From the IMG/VR virus record IMGVR_UViG_3300030117_001886, positions 1 to 64,000 of that record: DNA of 64,000 bases; one strand, written 5' to 3'. This document shows, piece after piece, positions 11,004 through 19,157 of the stretch. The stretch's first letter is position 1; every line of letters starts with the position of its first letter. The translations under genes and the position numbers were made by a program. This DNA comes from a virus. Below the pieces are notes generated by a model that had not been told where the DNA came from, searched no databases, and was given only the letters and a program-made list of their open reading frames with translations.

Positions 11004-11546
11004 CTATGATTCTTGCTCCATAGCCATGAGCAACAACAAGAGGTATCCTATAAGATCTCTTGCTGTATCCTCGGTATCATCATTCAATCCCTTGTTAGCT
11101 ATCCTTGCTAACTTATCATCTATCCTAGCTTTGATAGCCTCTGCGGGCCCAAGCTTACTAAAGATACCAAGAGGTTTGAGCGCTGTGTTTCCATACGCAG
11201 CATTCTTCTCTTTCAACAAACTAGTGATGGATTCAGTAACCTTGTCTAAGTGCCATGCAAAATCTGCACTCTGAGGAACCTTCCACTTGTTTAGACTCAG
11301 ACCGGTAGCAATCTCATCTAAAGCTTTTACCTTTTCTTCCCATGATACAGAATCAGTAGTAGGCACAGTGCATGCACCAGGCTCAACTTTTTCTACACAA
11401 TCTTTTGGGTACCAAAAACTATACTGAGTTTCTCCAGGCATTATAAGTCTAAATCCTTCTCTAGGGTTTGTTTCTATTACTTCATATACATGACCTACCT
11501 TACCGCGGTGGCCACAATTTTTTATTATTCTTGCTAATTGTTTCAT
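11004..11546 (-). CDS. nucleotide-modification-associated domain 1 (DUF1599-like) protein
   Basis: This 180-residue protein is the last gene of the leftward block. The C-terminal half has the DUF1599/Nmad1 pattern: KNAAYGN, an ARIDDKLARI helix with the paired charged residues, and EDTARDLIGYL. This all-alpha family resembles MazG-type nucleotide pyrophosphohydrolases and is common in phages with altered nucleotide pools. The N-terminal 60 residues (GKVGHVYEVIE, FRLIMPGETQYSFW) look like a small beta domain of unknown role. It begins 2 bases after the stop of the uracil-DNA glycosylase gene, which suggests a shared nucleotide or uracil-management unit. The enzymatic substrate cannot be read from the sequence. 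Confidence 0.65.
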   Translation of the reverse strand: MKQLARIIKNCGHRGKVGHVYEVIETNPREGFRLIMPGETQYSFWYPKDCVEKVEPGACTVPTTDSVSWEEKVKALDEIATGLSLNKWKVPQSADFAWHLDKVTESITSLLKEKNAAYGNTALKPLGIFSKLGPAEAIKARIDDKLARIANKGLNDDTEDTARDLIGYLLLLLMAMEQES

Positions 11547-11548
11547 AT

Positions 11549-12268
11549 TTAAAAAGGTGCTTCGTTAAGCTGTCTAGGCAATGGCTCGCCGCAGTATGTA
11601 TTCCATTTAATAGGTATATCAAGAAACTCGTTAATTCTACTAAAACTATGGCTAGTATGGAAACCTGCACGACCAGCAGTATACGAATCAGCTGCGGGAT
11701 GAGGTGCTTTAACAATCTTGTTATTTCCTTGTATAAATTTTTCATACTCTTGTGCTTTTTTGCCCCATAGAACATAGACAATATTGTCCTTGTTCTTTGA
11801 CAGACTGGTTAATAATTGTTTTGTAAATTCAAACCACAGTGCGGTATGTGATCCGGCCTTGCCTTTCTCTACAGTCAAAGCAGTGTTAAGTAATAACACG
11901 CCTTGTTCTGCCCAGCTAGTTAGATCATAGTCAAAGTCTAAGCAAAGAGTATCATATTCATACTCTAATGCTTTTTTAATCCAAGCAAGGCTAGGACTAA
12001 CTTTGAATCCGTTATGACTATTAGCAAAAGCTAAACCGGTTGCACTACCGTCGTGGTATGGATCTTGTCCAAGTATAACTACTCTAGTATCTTTCAGTTG
12101 GCAAAGTTTAAAAGCACGAAACGTAAGTTTGGTATCAGGATACACAATCTTACGCTCTGCTTTATTCTTTTTCAATACTGTAATTAGATTCTTAAAGTAA
12201 TTAGATTTAATTATAGGATCAAATAAGGGAAGCCAGTCCCCTACTTGATTTTCTATTGCTTTACTCAT
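11549..12268 (-). CDS. ung: uracil-DNA glycosylase (family 1)
   Basis: The protein has 239 residues, the normal size for family 1 UDG. GQDPYH at residues 67-72 is the catalytic water-activating loop, with the expected Asp. SPSLAWIKKAL follows, then LLLNTALTV, and near residue 190 a leucine-loop equivalent, HPAADSYTAGRAGF, ahead of HSFSRINEFL. The loop is a few residues longer than the usual HPSPLS. The enzyme removes uracil from DNA and would protect or edit the phage genome during replication. The start overlaps the upstream gene by 8 bases (ATGAGTAA), a coupling arrangement repeated elsewhere in this genome. The family assignment is secure. Confidence 0.93.
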   Translation of the reverse strand: MSKAIENQVGDWLPLFDPIIKSNYFKNLITVLKKNKAERKIVYPDTKLTFRAFKLCQLKDTRVVILGQDPYHDGSATGLAFANSHNGFKVSPSLAWIKKALEYEYDTLCLDFDYDLTSWAEQGVLLLNTALTVEKGKAGSHTALWFEFTKQLLTSLSKNKDNIVYVLWGKKAQEYEKFIQGNNKIVKAPHPAADSYTAGRAGFHTSHSFSRINEFLDIPIKWNTYCGEPLPRQLNEAPF

Positions 12269-12776
12269 AAGTATTTTCTTTTAGATTAAACATTTCAAAC
12301 AGTTCAGAATCATTTCCTAGTTCTACACCTAGTTTATCTTCTAGGTATCGTCTTCTCTCAGGATACTTGTATAGTATACTACAAAGAGGAGACTCAATAA
12401 CTAGCTCATGAAACTTTCTAATACGACTTTTTAATAAGCTAGATACTTTAGAATATTTACCATCCAAGATTAGAAAGATGTCATCTTCATATACTCCTGG
12501 TATAGCAAATTTTACAAGTGTTGTATCATTTGTATCAAGCACTTCTTGAAAAGTTCTAAATAAATGAAATGCAGCAATCATATCTTTAAACTTAGGATCA
12601 TTAGTTTTCCTGTACAGTATAGCAATACAAAAGTCATTCTTATGTTTACAATATACGTTTACAATTTGTTTTGGCATATATTGAAACTTATGTCCAGGCA
12701 TCATTGGTAATATTAAATGATACGAAAGACTATACTTTTGTCCTGTTATCTGTTTTAACGTTAGGCCCTTAGACAT
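12261..12776 (-). CDS. unknown protein between exonuclease and UDG genes
   Basis: I do not recognise this 171-residue protein. It is basic at the N-terminus and has a mixed alpha/beta pattern with several short hydrophobic strands (FCIAILYRK, DDIFLILDG), but no catalytic motif stands out. Two upstream in-frame starts exist (GTG at 12818, ATG at 12809). I prefer the ATG at 12776 because it overlaps the preceding stop by 8 bases (ATGTCTAA), exactly as the next gene does. The tight linkage to FEN-type exonuclease and UDG genes suggests a role in DNA metabolism, which is inference only. Confidence 0.75.
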   Translation of the reverse strand: MSKGLTLKQITGQKYSLSYHLILPMMPGHKFQYMPKQIVNVYCKHKNDFCIAILYRKTNDPKFKDMIAAFHLFRTFQEVLDTNDTTLVKFAIPGVYEDDIFLILDGKYSKVSSLLKSRIRKFHELVIESPLCSILYKYPERRRYLEDKLGVELGNDSELFEMFNLKENTYE

Positions 12777-13494
12777 CAGCTTCAATGTTAAATGCTTCTT
12801 CACTGCCATCAAACTCACTTACCTTTTTAAGTATGTATACAAGTTTAAATGTTTCTGCAAATTTTTCAACTGCCTCAGGCGTATCAAATTTAGCCATGTA
12901 CTGACTTAAAACAACTTGGTGATGATTTAAAACATTAGGCATATTATCAATAATAGCATCAGCAGTTTTAGGGCCAAGGCCAGGTATGCCAGGAATACCA
13001 TCAGTACTATCGCCCATAAGGACCTGCTTCCAAAGAAAGTCTTTAGCATGTTGCTCACTTGTTTCATAAAATTCTGCTTTTTGATAGTTATAATGTTTAC
13101 CAGGCATTTGTTGAAGAACGTCCTTATCAGGACTAGATATTACAGCTTCATAGCCTTTAGATGTAAAATAATCTTTTGCTATGCCAACCATATCATCTGC
13201 TTCATAACCAGACACGCCTCTAAACTTATGAACCTGTTGTACATGCGCACGAAGCGCATAAAATATTGGAGGCTTCATGGCCCCCTTTCTATTATATTTA
13301 TAAGGCTTAGTCTTAGCTACATCGTATCTAAAACATTTACCTAGTGTTAAGTATCCTATATAGCTTTCAGCTCCCGTCTCTAGTATTATTTGTTCTATTC
13401 TTTGATCTATTCCTTGTATTGCCTCTTCTAAGGTATCTCTACCCATTTCAAAATACAGTAGGCTATCTGCATCTATAAGTACTATCTTACTCAT
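12769..13494 (-). CDS. 5'-3' exonuclease / flap endonuclease (PIN/FEN family)
   Basis: This 241-residue protein matches the FEN domain that is fused to PolA in bacteria and stands alone in T5- and T7-like phages. Visible active-site groups are D8 and D10 (LIDADSLLY), E99-D100-D101 (GYEADDM), D123 and D125 (SSPDKDVL), and D162 and D165 (MGDSTDGIPGI). The helix-hairpin-helix that grips the DNA follows at residues about 167-180 (GIPGIPGLGPKTA). It would remove RNA primers or degrade 5' ends, complementing the DNA polymerase encoded at 24771, which lacks this domain. A hairpin terminator of the rIIB gene lies just upstream, so it probably has its own promoter. TTAACTTTA upstream of the start is only an imperfect -10 match. 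Confidence 0.92.
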   Translation of the reverse strand: MSKIVLIDADSLLYFEMGRDTLEEAIQGIDQRIEQIILETGAESYIGYLTLGKCFRYDVAKTKPYKYNRKGAMKPPIFYALRAHVQQVHKFRGVSGYEADDMVGIAKDYFTSKGYEAVISSPDKDVLQQMPGKHYNYQKAEFYETSEQHAKDFLWKQVLMGDSTDGIPGIPGLGPKTADAIIDNMPNVLNHHQVVLSQYMAKFDTPEAVEKFAETFKLVYILKKVSEFDGSEEAFNIEADV

Positions 13495-13521
13495 GTTAAT
13501 AGGATTTAAAGTTAAGACACC

Positions 13522-13547
13522 AATAAGGGGACCTTCGTCCCCTTATT
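13522..13547 (-). terminator. hairpin terminator after rIIB-like gene
   Basis: AATAAGGGGAC-CTTC-GTCCCCTTATT is a perfect 11-bp stem with a 4-base loop, lying between the rIIB-like stop (13567) and the exonuclease start (13494). The flanking A/T pairs stand in for a U-tract on both strands. Confidence 0.8.
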
Positions 13548-13566
13548 AGAATCATGATCAAACAAA

Positions 13567-14736
13567 TTACAGAGCGTTGATCTCTGCAATGTCTTTATCG
13601 CAAGAAGCTTTGCATTCTGTGTATGCTTCGACTGCTTCTTTGCGCATCTCTTCCCACTCTTCGTCAGTCTTAGCTGCATAAGTAGAACTATGATATATAG
13701 AACCATTTACACCAGCTAGTGAAGAATGTACAAAATACTGTAGGCATCTGATTGCACCAGTCTCATCGTCAGGCACTGCACCAATATGCATAGGATCAAC
13801 AAAGATGTTGTGAATCTCACCGCTGTAGTATGCAATGTACTTAAGACCACCGAAGTGTAAACCCTTAACACAAGATGCATTGTCGTTTGTATTCACATAA
13901 GACCAATCTGGCAATCTGTGTGTACAACCAACTTTGATAAAGTGTCCTGCATTAGGGTATCCGTTAGGTCCTTCGCAGTAAAATGCATCACCGCTGTTAC
14001 CCATAACAGCTGGCTCAAACAATCTATCTTCTACAAACTCAGGCAATCCACCTTCCTCAATCTCACCTGTATCAGGATTGAATGTACGCTTGTAACGATC
14101 TATCATCTCACCAGTTTCTGTGTCATACGCATGCATAATCTCACTAGATACCTTGTAGCCATTAAGTAAACCTTCTTGAGTAATCTTCATCTGATACATA
14201 GTAGCTCTACGCTCAGCAACTTCTTCACTCAAGCCGTGATCCTCTAGCAACTCTGTTTTAAGTTTAGGATGTACATACTGCAAGTTTACAAAGTTAAAGA
14301 ACTTCTCAGCAAATTTGTCTCCTCTATTAGCATCCATCTTCTTCTTTAAGATAGGGTTACGTAAGAATCTAATCCACATCTTAACAAGAGGCATAAAGTC
14401 TACACCTTTGTCAAGTGATTCAAAGATACGGTCAACCAAAGCTTGTGGCATAGGTATACTAGATACTACACCTTCGTGCTTCAAAAAGAACTCACCGGTT
14501 CCCTCATTGACATGAATCCATTGGCATTCAGTTTCTACAGTTGTTTTGTAGTCTTGGACTGTAAGCTTAGCAAACTCTTCCATGAGTGCATTGTACTCGT
14601 CCATAGTTGTAACAGACTCCTGTCTGTCAGATAACTCCATCATCTTTTTATAAGTGTCCTCGGAGTAGTTAACACTAAACGGCGTGTCGCCGTACGAACC
14701 AGATATTTGGTTCTCAATAACATTAATTGTAATCAT
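13567..14736 (-). CDS. rIIB: rIIB-like protein
   Basis: The 389-residue product resembles T4 RIIB over most of its length. It has a LVDRIFESLDKGVDF helix, a PLVKMWIRFLRNP segment, ITQEGLLNGYKVSSE ahead of a TGE turn, and a conserved region with NASCVKGLHFGG followed by IFVDPMHIGAVP. T4 RIIB has NDDPTQTCSSGLHVCS and VHPRDVVSIP at the corresponding places. RIIA and RIIB act together at the membrane in T4 and counter exclusion by lambda RexAB; the biochemical mechanism is unresolved. Here the two genes are neighbours, as in T4. This copy is longer than the roughly 312-residue T4 protein, mainly at the N-terminus. It has its own well-formed promoter. Confidence 0.82.
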   Translation of the reverse strand: MITINVIENQISGSYGDTPFSVNYSEDTYKKMMELSDRQESVTTMDEYNALMEEFAKLTVQDYKTTVETECQWIHVNEGTGEFFLKHEGVVSSIPMPQALVDRIFESLDKGVDFMPLVKMWIRFLRNPILKKKMDANRGDKFAEKFFNFVNLQYVHPKLKTELLEDHGLSEEVAERRATMYQMKITQEGLLNGYKVSSEIMHAYDTETGEMIDRYKRTFNPDTGEIEEGGLPEFVEDRLFEPAVMGNSGDAFYCEGPNGYPNAGHFIKVGCTHRLPDWSYVNTNDNASCVKGLHFGGLKYIAYYSGEIHNIFVDPMHIGAVPDDETGAIRCLQYFVHSSLAGVNGSIYHSSTYAAKTDEEWEEMRKEAVEAYTECKASCDKDIAEINAL

Positions 14737-14755
14737 GATTTAATTAATTTAGTTA

Positions 14756-14787
14756 CAAAGTTAATATAAAAATTTTGTTTATACAAA
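14756..14787 (-). promoter_or_regulatory. Bacteroidota-type promoter for rIIB
   Basis: On the minus strand TTTG (14787-14784), 20 bases, then TAACTTTG (14763-14756) fits the flavobacterial sigma-A consensus TTTG-N19/20-TAnnTTTG. Transcription would begin about 15 bases before the rIIB start codon. The -33 box abuts the structured element at 14789-14880. Confidence 0.75.
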
Positions 14788-14788
14788 T

Positions 14789-14880
14789 AATTAGGGCTGA
14801 GAATGAGCGACGCAACCGTCTGATTCTCAATTAAGTACATATTGCCTCGTCAGGACTTACGCTCTTGCACACCCATAATT
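14789..14880 (-). ncRNA. predicted structured RNA element between rIIA and rIIB
   Basis: This GC-richer island begins 3 bases after the rIIA stop. A closing helix joins AATTAGGG (14789-14796) with CCC-A-TAATT (14872-14880). Inside is a hairpin, TGAGAAT/ATTCTCA (14798-14804 with 14823-14829), capped by GACG-CAAC-CGTC. A second small hairpin pairs AAGT with ACTT and CCT with AGG (14833-14858). GAGCG (14805-14809), in the internal loop of the first hairpin, can pair with CGCTC (14860-14864), giving a pseudoknot. There is no U-tract, so it is not a plain terminator. It could be a processed 3' UTR structure, a small RNA or a ribozyme. The strand is taken from the gene context. Confidence 0.5.
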
Positions 14881-14883
14881 ATT

Positions 14884-17619
14884 TTACCAATCTAGTCTAC
14901 CTTTAGCATCCAGGTAAACCTTGATTTCTTTGATAAGATCCTGGTCCAAATTCTCATCACTATTGGGACTATATGATATATACTCAATAGAATTCAATAG
15001 CGTATGCACGCCTTCAGACCACTCTTCAAGTTCATCAAACTTATCCATCAACTCTTGGTCTTGCCCAACAGCTTCTGGTATATCTAACACAAATAACTCA
15101 CGACTTTTCTGCTGTATGGCAGCGGCGTCATCGTTATCTTTGCAGAAGTTATGCATTTCTACAATCTTCTCGACCATAGGAAATATATCAGTATCTTTCA
15201 TCCACTGACTTGTTCTTACATCTACATCAGCCGCATTGTATACAGCCTCATACTTTTCAAACAAGTCTGGATTAATATCCTTAAGACAATATAAATATGT
15301 CTTACCTGTAATACTATTCATCTTATCTGCAGTGTACCATTTTATTGCGTATTCATCCATAGTATATCCTCCATTAGGTGTTAATTGTAAAAAGAATTCA
15401 TCAATGTGTTTAACATTAGGGTTCATACTAATGTGTTTAACATTGCTCTGTGAGACTCTGATAATCTGTGGCGTATCCCAATCAAAGTTAGTATTGTGAT
15501 ATACCGTACCATCTTCTTTAGTCTCAGTTCTTGGTATTACCGCAGAACTATTACTAAATCTAACAGGTGGTGTATCAAAGAAAAACACTCTATCGTCATC
15601 TCCAAGTTGCCATCTCAGTATATCTTTATATACTTCATTCATTGTAGGAGCAAAAGGATGTATCATACCACAAGCTACCATCAACTTGTCATCATCAGCT
15701 GCAGTACCATAGTAGGTAGTACGCTGAGTCTTCATAAGATCTTTTACCTTTGGTTCAATCTTATCTCTGATGTAGCGATTGTTACTACCTGATGCATGCC
15801 AATGCTTTTCGTTGTATCTAAAAGTGTATGCAACCATACGCTCTTCTATCTTACGACGTTCAGCTGGCGTGATGTTCTCGAACTGTGCAACCTCCTTAGC
15901 CTTAGCAATCTCGTCTTTGTATTCTTCTAGCCACTCTTCGTCTACCTCCATGTCATCATAATAACGACTATGTGTAGACTGTTCAATTAGCTCAAGAACT
16001 CTAGCACGTTTAGCTACACGCTTAGCATGTCTCTTCTTGTTCTCAGCAGAGTCAAGAACATAATTGTGGTTAAAATCGCCAAGCTTGATACAAATGATAG
16101 GACCATCACACTCGTGTATAAGATACATATCTTTGTACTTGCTATGATTCTCGTCACCCATTATAAAGATATTGTTATCTCTTAATTGGCTATAATCATT
16201 AATAGCAACTCTCTCTATAGTATCATCACCACTGCGGTAGTCTCTATTTTTAGTTATTACCTCAACCTTCATACCTTGGAACAAAGTTTTTACAGACTCA
16301 TTCTTAAGTCTAGGGTCTGGGCCAAACTTAGGCTTGAGTTGTTCTTGATCAATAATGTTAGACAATCTACCAAGTACACTACCGCTATCAGCTTTAGTCA
16401 AGACTTGCTTACAAGCTATCAACCAAGACACAAAGTCTGTTTGCTTTAGCTCTTCTTGTACAATCTCACTAGCCTCATCAGCAGCTGCTTCAATTACAGA
16501 CTTGATGTATGCTTTAGTGTTCTCATTCCATATCACCTTCTCACGCGACGGCGTAACATCTACACCCTCTTGCAATACAATCTCTTCACCAGTATCTGGG
16601 TCATTGATTACTTGTCTTGCAGGACATTTGAAAGCAATAGGTCCCCACATCTGCTGCATCTCCAACTCACGAAAATCAACAAAGCCATAGTTAACACCAG
16701 TTGGTGCGCCTACATCTTTAGTTAATACAATATGCGGTTTACTAAACATATATGTATCAGAGATAATCAAGTTATCAGAGTTATGCATAATTTTTGGGTG
16801 AATGTTTTCTTCCCTTTCATAGCCATCTTCTGCAATACGCTTAAATTTAATGCTAGGCATATACATCAGCTGCTCTTCAACTGCATCACGATAGTCACGT
16901 CTGTTGTGTTTCTTCACACCAAACGATACTATAGTCTGATTCTTTGCATCAGTAGGTACATAGTGCACTTTCGTTCCATCGCTAAGTACAACATGCGGGT
17001 TAGGCTTACCAGCCTCTGGGTTGAATGCAGGTACAATAAAGTCTGTCTTGTAGTTGTAGCAATTCATCTTGAACCTTTTACCATTGTGTACAGTCTCTAT
17101 AGTATAGAAATCTACACCAGTTGACAATGCAACCTTGGCACCAAGGCCAAATGCACCGAAGTTCTCAGCTGTGTTACGCTTAGTTGAATAACCAAGCTCA
17201 AGCACACCTTCCAAACGACGTGCACCAATACCAACACCATGATCATGTATACTAACTACATCGCAGTATCCTGTTCCTTCATTCTCTTTGTATGTAATTA
17301 GTACGTCATTGTTCTCTGTGTCTAGATGATCTAGATCGTAGTAACTTATATCAAAGTTACTATCACTATATTGTTCGCCGTGGCGTTCAATATAATAATC
17401 TTCAGCTTTTGCTTGACCAGTTAGTATCTCTATAGCTATCTCTTTCTCACGTTGCGCGTCAGCGCCGTTGGTAGCCAACTCTCTCACTGTGGATGGGATA
17501 GGTGTAGAGTACTGCGTAGATTGCAAAATGTCAAAGACCATTTTTTCTGCGCCCTTGTTAATCTTCTTAGCAAGGCCTTCAGATCCTTTGATCTGTTTGT
17601 CAATTGTTTTTATACTCAT
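14884..17619 (-). CDS. rIIA: rIIA-like protein with GHKL ATPase domain
   Basis: The protein has 911 residues, longer than T4 RIIA (about 725). The N-terminal domain has the GHKL ATP-binding signatures: N-box RELATNGADAQ (residues 46-56), G1 box DHGVGIG (126-132) and G2 box GAFGLGAKVA (154-163). This is the fold seen in gyrase B, Hsp90, MutL and RIIA. The long C-terminal part has no motif I recognise. The neighbouring rIIB-like gene makes the RIIA assignment firm. In T4 the pair controls lysis behaviour and resistance to host exclusion. It starts 14 bases after the A-run of the terminator of the upstream nuclease gene. Confidence 0.85.
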   Translation of the reverse strand: MSIKTIDKQIKGSEGLAKKINKGAEKMVFDILQSTQYSTPIPSTVRELATNGADAQREKEIAIEILTGQAKAEDYYIERHGEQYSDSNFDISYYDLDHLDTENNDVLITYKENEGTGYCDVVSIHDHGVGIGARRLEGVLELGYSTKRNTAENFGAFGLGAKVALSTGVDFYTIETVHNGKRFKMNCYNYKTDFIVPAFNPEAGKPNPHVVLSDGTKVHYVPTDAKNQTIVSFGVKKHNRRDYRDAVEEQLMYMPSIKFKRIAEDGYEREENIHPKIMHNSDNLIISDTYMFSKPHIVLTKDVGAPTGVNYGFVDFRELEMQQMWGPIAFKCPARQVINDPDTGEEIVLQEGVDVTPSREKVIWNENTKAYIKSVIEAAADEASEIVQEELKQTDFVSWLIACKQVLTKADSGSVLGRLSNIIDQEQLKPKFGPDPRLKNESVKTLFQGMKVEVITKNRDYRSGDDTIERVAINDYSQLRDNNIFIMGDENHSKYKDMYLIHECDGPIICIKLGDFNHNYVLDSAENKKRHAKRVAKRARVLELIEQSTHSRYYDDMEVDEEWLEEYKDEIAKAKEVAQFENITPAERRKIEERMVAYTFRYNEKHWHASGSNNRYIRDKIEPKVKDLMKTQRTTYYGTAADDDKLMVACGMIHPFAPTMNEVYKDILRWQLGDDDRVFFFDTPPVRFSNSSAVIPRTETKEDGTVYHNTNFDWDTPQIIRVSQSNVKHISMNPNVKHIDEFFLQLTPNGGYTMDEYAIKWYTADKMNSITGKTYLYCLKDINPDLFEKYEAVYNAADVDVRTSQWMKDTDIFPMVEKIVEMHNFCKDNDDAAAIQQKSRELFVLDIPEAVGQDQELMDKFDELEEWSEGVHTLLNSIEYISYSPNSDENLDQDLIKEIKVYLDAKGRLDW

Positions 17620-17630
17620 AATTTTACAAT

Positions 17631-17660
17631 AAAAAAGGGAGCTATTTGCTCCCTAAGTTT
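17631..17660 (-). terminator. rho-independent terminator after DUF1064 nuclease gene
   Basis: Read on the minus strand, GGGAGC-AAATA-GCTCCC is followed by TTTTTT. The stop codon of the nuclease gene (17644-17642) sits in the hairpin loop, so the terminator overlaps the coding end. Confidence 0.88.
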
Positions 17661-18094
17661 TTAATTAATTCTATGGTTTTTAGTACCTGGCCCTGATTCT
17701 TGGGCAGGTATAGTACTGGTGGATCTTCCAGTTGCATCAAATGATTTTTAAACATCTTCCATTTGATGGGAAAAACGTCGTTAGCGTAACCCTTGACCTC
17801 TATAATCCATTTACCATTAGGGTCAACAAAGTCAGGTGTGTATGTTATATCTCTAACTTTTTTAGTATTATCTACATATCCTTTTCTTTTATCAGGCTCA
17901 TAACATTCTGCCTCATAATGAAATCCTTGTAGTAGTATATACTTTTTCTTTTCGTATAGAGATTTTATACCTGCATCCTCTAGTTTCATATACGTAAAAA
18001 GTTCAAGCTTAGACCTGAACTTAATACCTTTATAAACCTTAGCGGTAGCATTTTGTACCTTTTTGTTTTTTGATTTACGCGTTCTTCGTTTCAC
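17642..18094 (-). CDS. DUF1064-type PD-(D/E)XK endonuclease
   Basis: This 150-residue basic protein matches the phage DUF1064 family of Holliday-junction-resolvase-like nucleases. Visible motifs are YKGIKFRSKLE (the first acidic residue), RDITYTPDFV with the key Asp, and KWIIEVKG (the E-x-K pair), followed by PIKWKMFKNHL. It would cut branched DNA during recombination or packaging preparation. The start is a GTG that shares one base with the TAG stop of the primase gene (TAGTG), indicating translational coupling. Its stop codon lies in the loop of the terminator. Confidence 0.85.
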   Translation of the reverse strand: MKRRTRKSKNKKVQNATAKVYKGIKFRSKLELFTYMKLEDAGIKSLYEKKKYILLQGFHYEAECYEPDKRKGYVDNTKKVRDITYTPDFVDPNGKWIIEVKGYANDVFPIKWKMFKNHLMQLEDPPVLYLPKNQGQVLKTIELIKNLGSK

Positions 18095-19086
18095 TATAAT
18101 TGTATGTCTATCAATGTTTTTAATCCTCCTGTTTCCTTAAATTTAGCAATATAATCTGACAAATCTTTTACTCCATAATCCTCTGGTAAATAAATATTTC
18201 TTATTGGATAATATTTTTTACATATCTTAGCAGCCATGGTCTGACCAGGATTGCTTGGATTAGTAAAATCGTTATCATAAAATACTGCTAGCTTTTCAAA
18301 TCGTTGTTTGAGTTCTTCTATTATTTCCCTGCTTGGCAACTGCATTTCTGATTGCATGGCGACAGCGGGGATACCCATCTCGAAGAGGCACATAACGTCT
18401 TTGAGACTAGATGTAATAATACAGAGATTCCCTGTTTTAGGTAATTGATCATATCCTTGAATTTGTTTAGAGTTAGTGTTACTCATCCACTTTACCTCAT
18501 CACGAGGTGAGTAGATTTTGTATTTAGTTCCTATCTTATATGCATAGCTGAGGTTACAACTAAATCTACTTTCATTTATCCAGTAGTGCGAGATAGGGCT
18601 AACTGCAAACTTAATCAAAGTTTTCTTACTAATCAAGTACTGAGACCAAAATTCTGCATCTTTTCTCATCCAGGGCCTAGTTTTCTTACGTATTACAACA
18701 ACTCGTTTGTTTTCTACACGCATAGAAGACTTGTATCCAAGATAGCCTTTAGTAAAAGCCATCTCTTCTTTGTATGAAGAAAGATTCAAACCAAAATCGT
18801 TATCAATAATTCTAAGAGCTGAATAAAAACTACAATTATATACAGCCATTACATATCCAAAGCAGTCAAATGTATGATCGGGATGGGCCCAATCTTTGTA
18901 GAGAAGTTTGCCGCGCCATAGTACAATACTAACGCCGGGTCTATCATCCTTTCTAAGTTCACTACAAAACTTAACTCCTATTTCTTTAAAAGAAGAACAG
19001 TAATAGCTAAAAATATCTATCTCTCTGATTTTACTCAGAACCATTTCTTTGGACAGATGATCTTCACTGCTTCTATTCTTAATCAT
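18094..19086 (-). CDS. DNA primase (DnaG-type, Toprim domain)
   Basis: The protein has 330 residues. The N-terminal part resembles a primase CHC2-like domain that has lost its zinc ligands (ELRKDDRPGVSIVLW, LLYKDWAHPDHTFDCFGYV). The C-terminal part is a Toprim domain: LCIITSSLKDVMCLFEMG carries the glutamate-region equivalent and AVFYDNDFTNPSNPG carries the D-x-D motif. It would make RNA primers for the replisome together with the nearby DnaB-type helicase. The classic Toprim glutamate is replaced by the SSLKD arrangement common in phage primases. A -10 motif (TACATTTG) lies 7 bases upstream of the start. Confidence 0.82.
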   Translation of the reverse strand: MIKNRSSEDHLSKEMVLSKIREIDIFSYYCSSFKEIGVKFCSELRKDDRPGVSIVLWRGKLLYKDWAHPDHTFDCFGYVMAVYNCSFYSALRIIDNDFGLNLSSYKEEMAFTKGYLGYKSSMRVENKRVVVIRKKTRPWMRKDAEFWSQYLISKKTLIKFAVSPISHYWINESRFSCNLSYAYKIGTKYKIYSPRDEVKWMSNTNSKQIQGYDQLPKTGNLCIITSSLKDVMCLFEMGIPAVAMQSEMQLPSREIIEELKQRFEKLAVFYDNDFTNPSNPGQTMAAKICKKYYPIRNIYLPEDYGVKDLSDYIAKFKETGGLKTLIDIQL

Positions 19087-19093
19087 AGGGCTA

Positions 19094-19101
19094 CAAATGT
19101 A
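19094..19101 (-). promoter_or_regulatory. promoter -10 motif for primase gene
   Basis: TACATTTG on the minus strand fits TAnnTTTG and directly follows the U-tract of the SSB terminator. No clear TTTG -33 box is present, so the call is tentative. Confidence 0.45.
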
Positions 19102-19102
19102 A

Positions 19103-19136
19103 TAAAAAATGGGGAGCTATTACACTCCCCACTTTT
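19103..19136 (-). terminator. rho-independent terminator after SSB-like gene
   Basis: On the minus strand GGGGAG-TGTAATAG-CTCCCC is followed by ATTTTTTATT. It lies between the stop of the SSB-like gene (19158) and the primase start (19086). Confidence 0.88.
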
Positions 19137-19157
19137 TATGGCCATATTACTATAATT

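Noticed and set aside
14843-14860. CCTGACGAGG on the minus strand as a hammerhead ribozyme core
   Set aside because: The CUGANGA-like string is present, but no matching GAAA segment or stem II partner follows, so the catalytic core cannot be completed.
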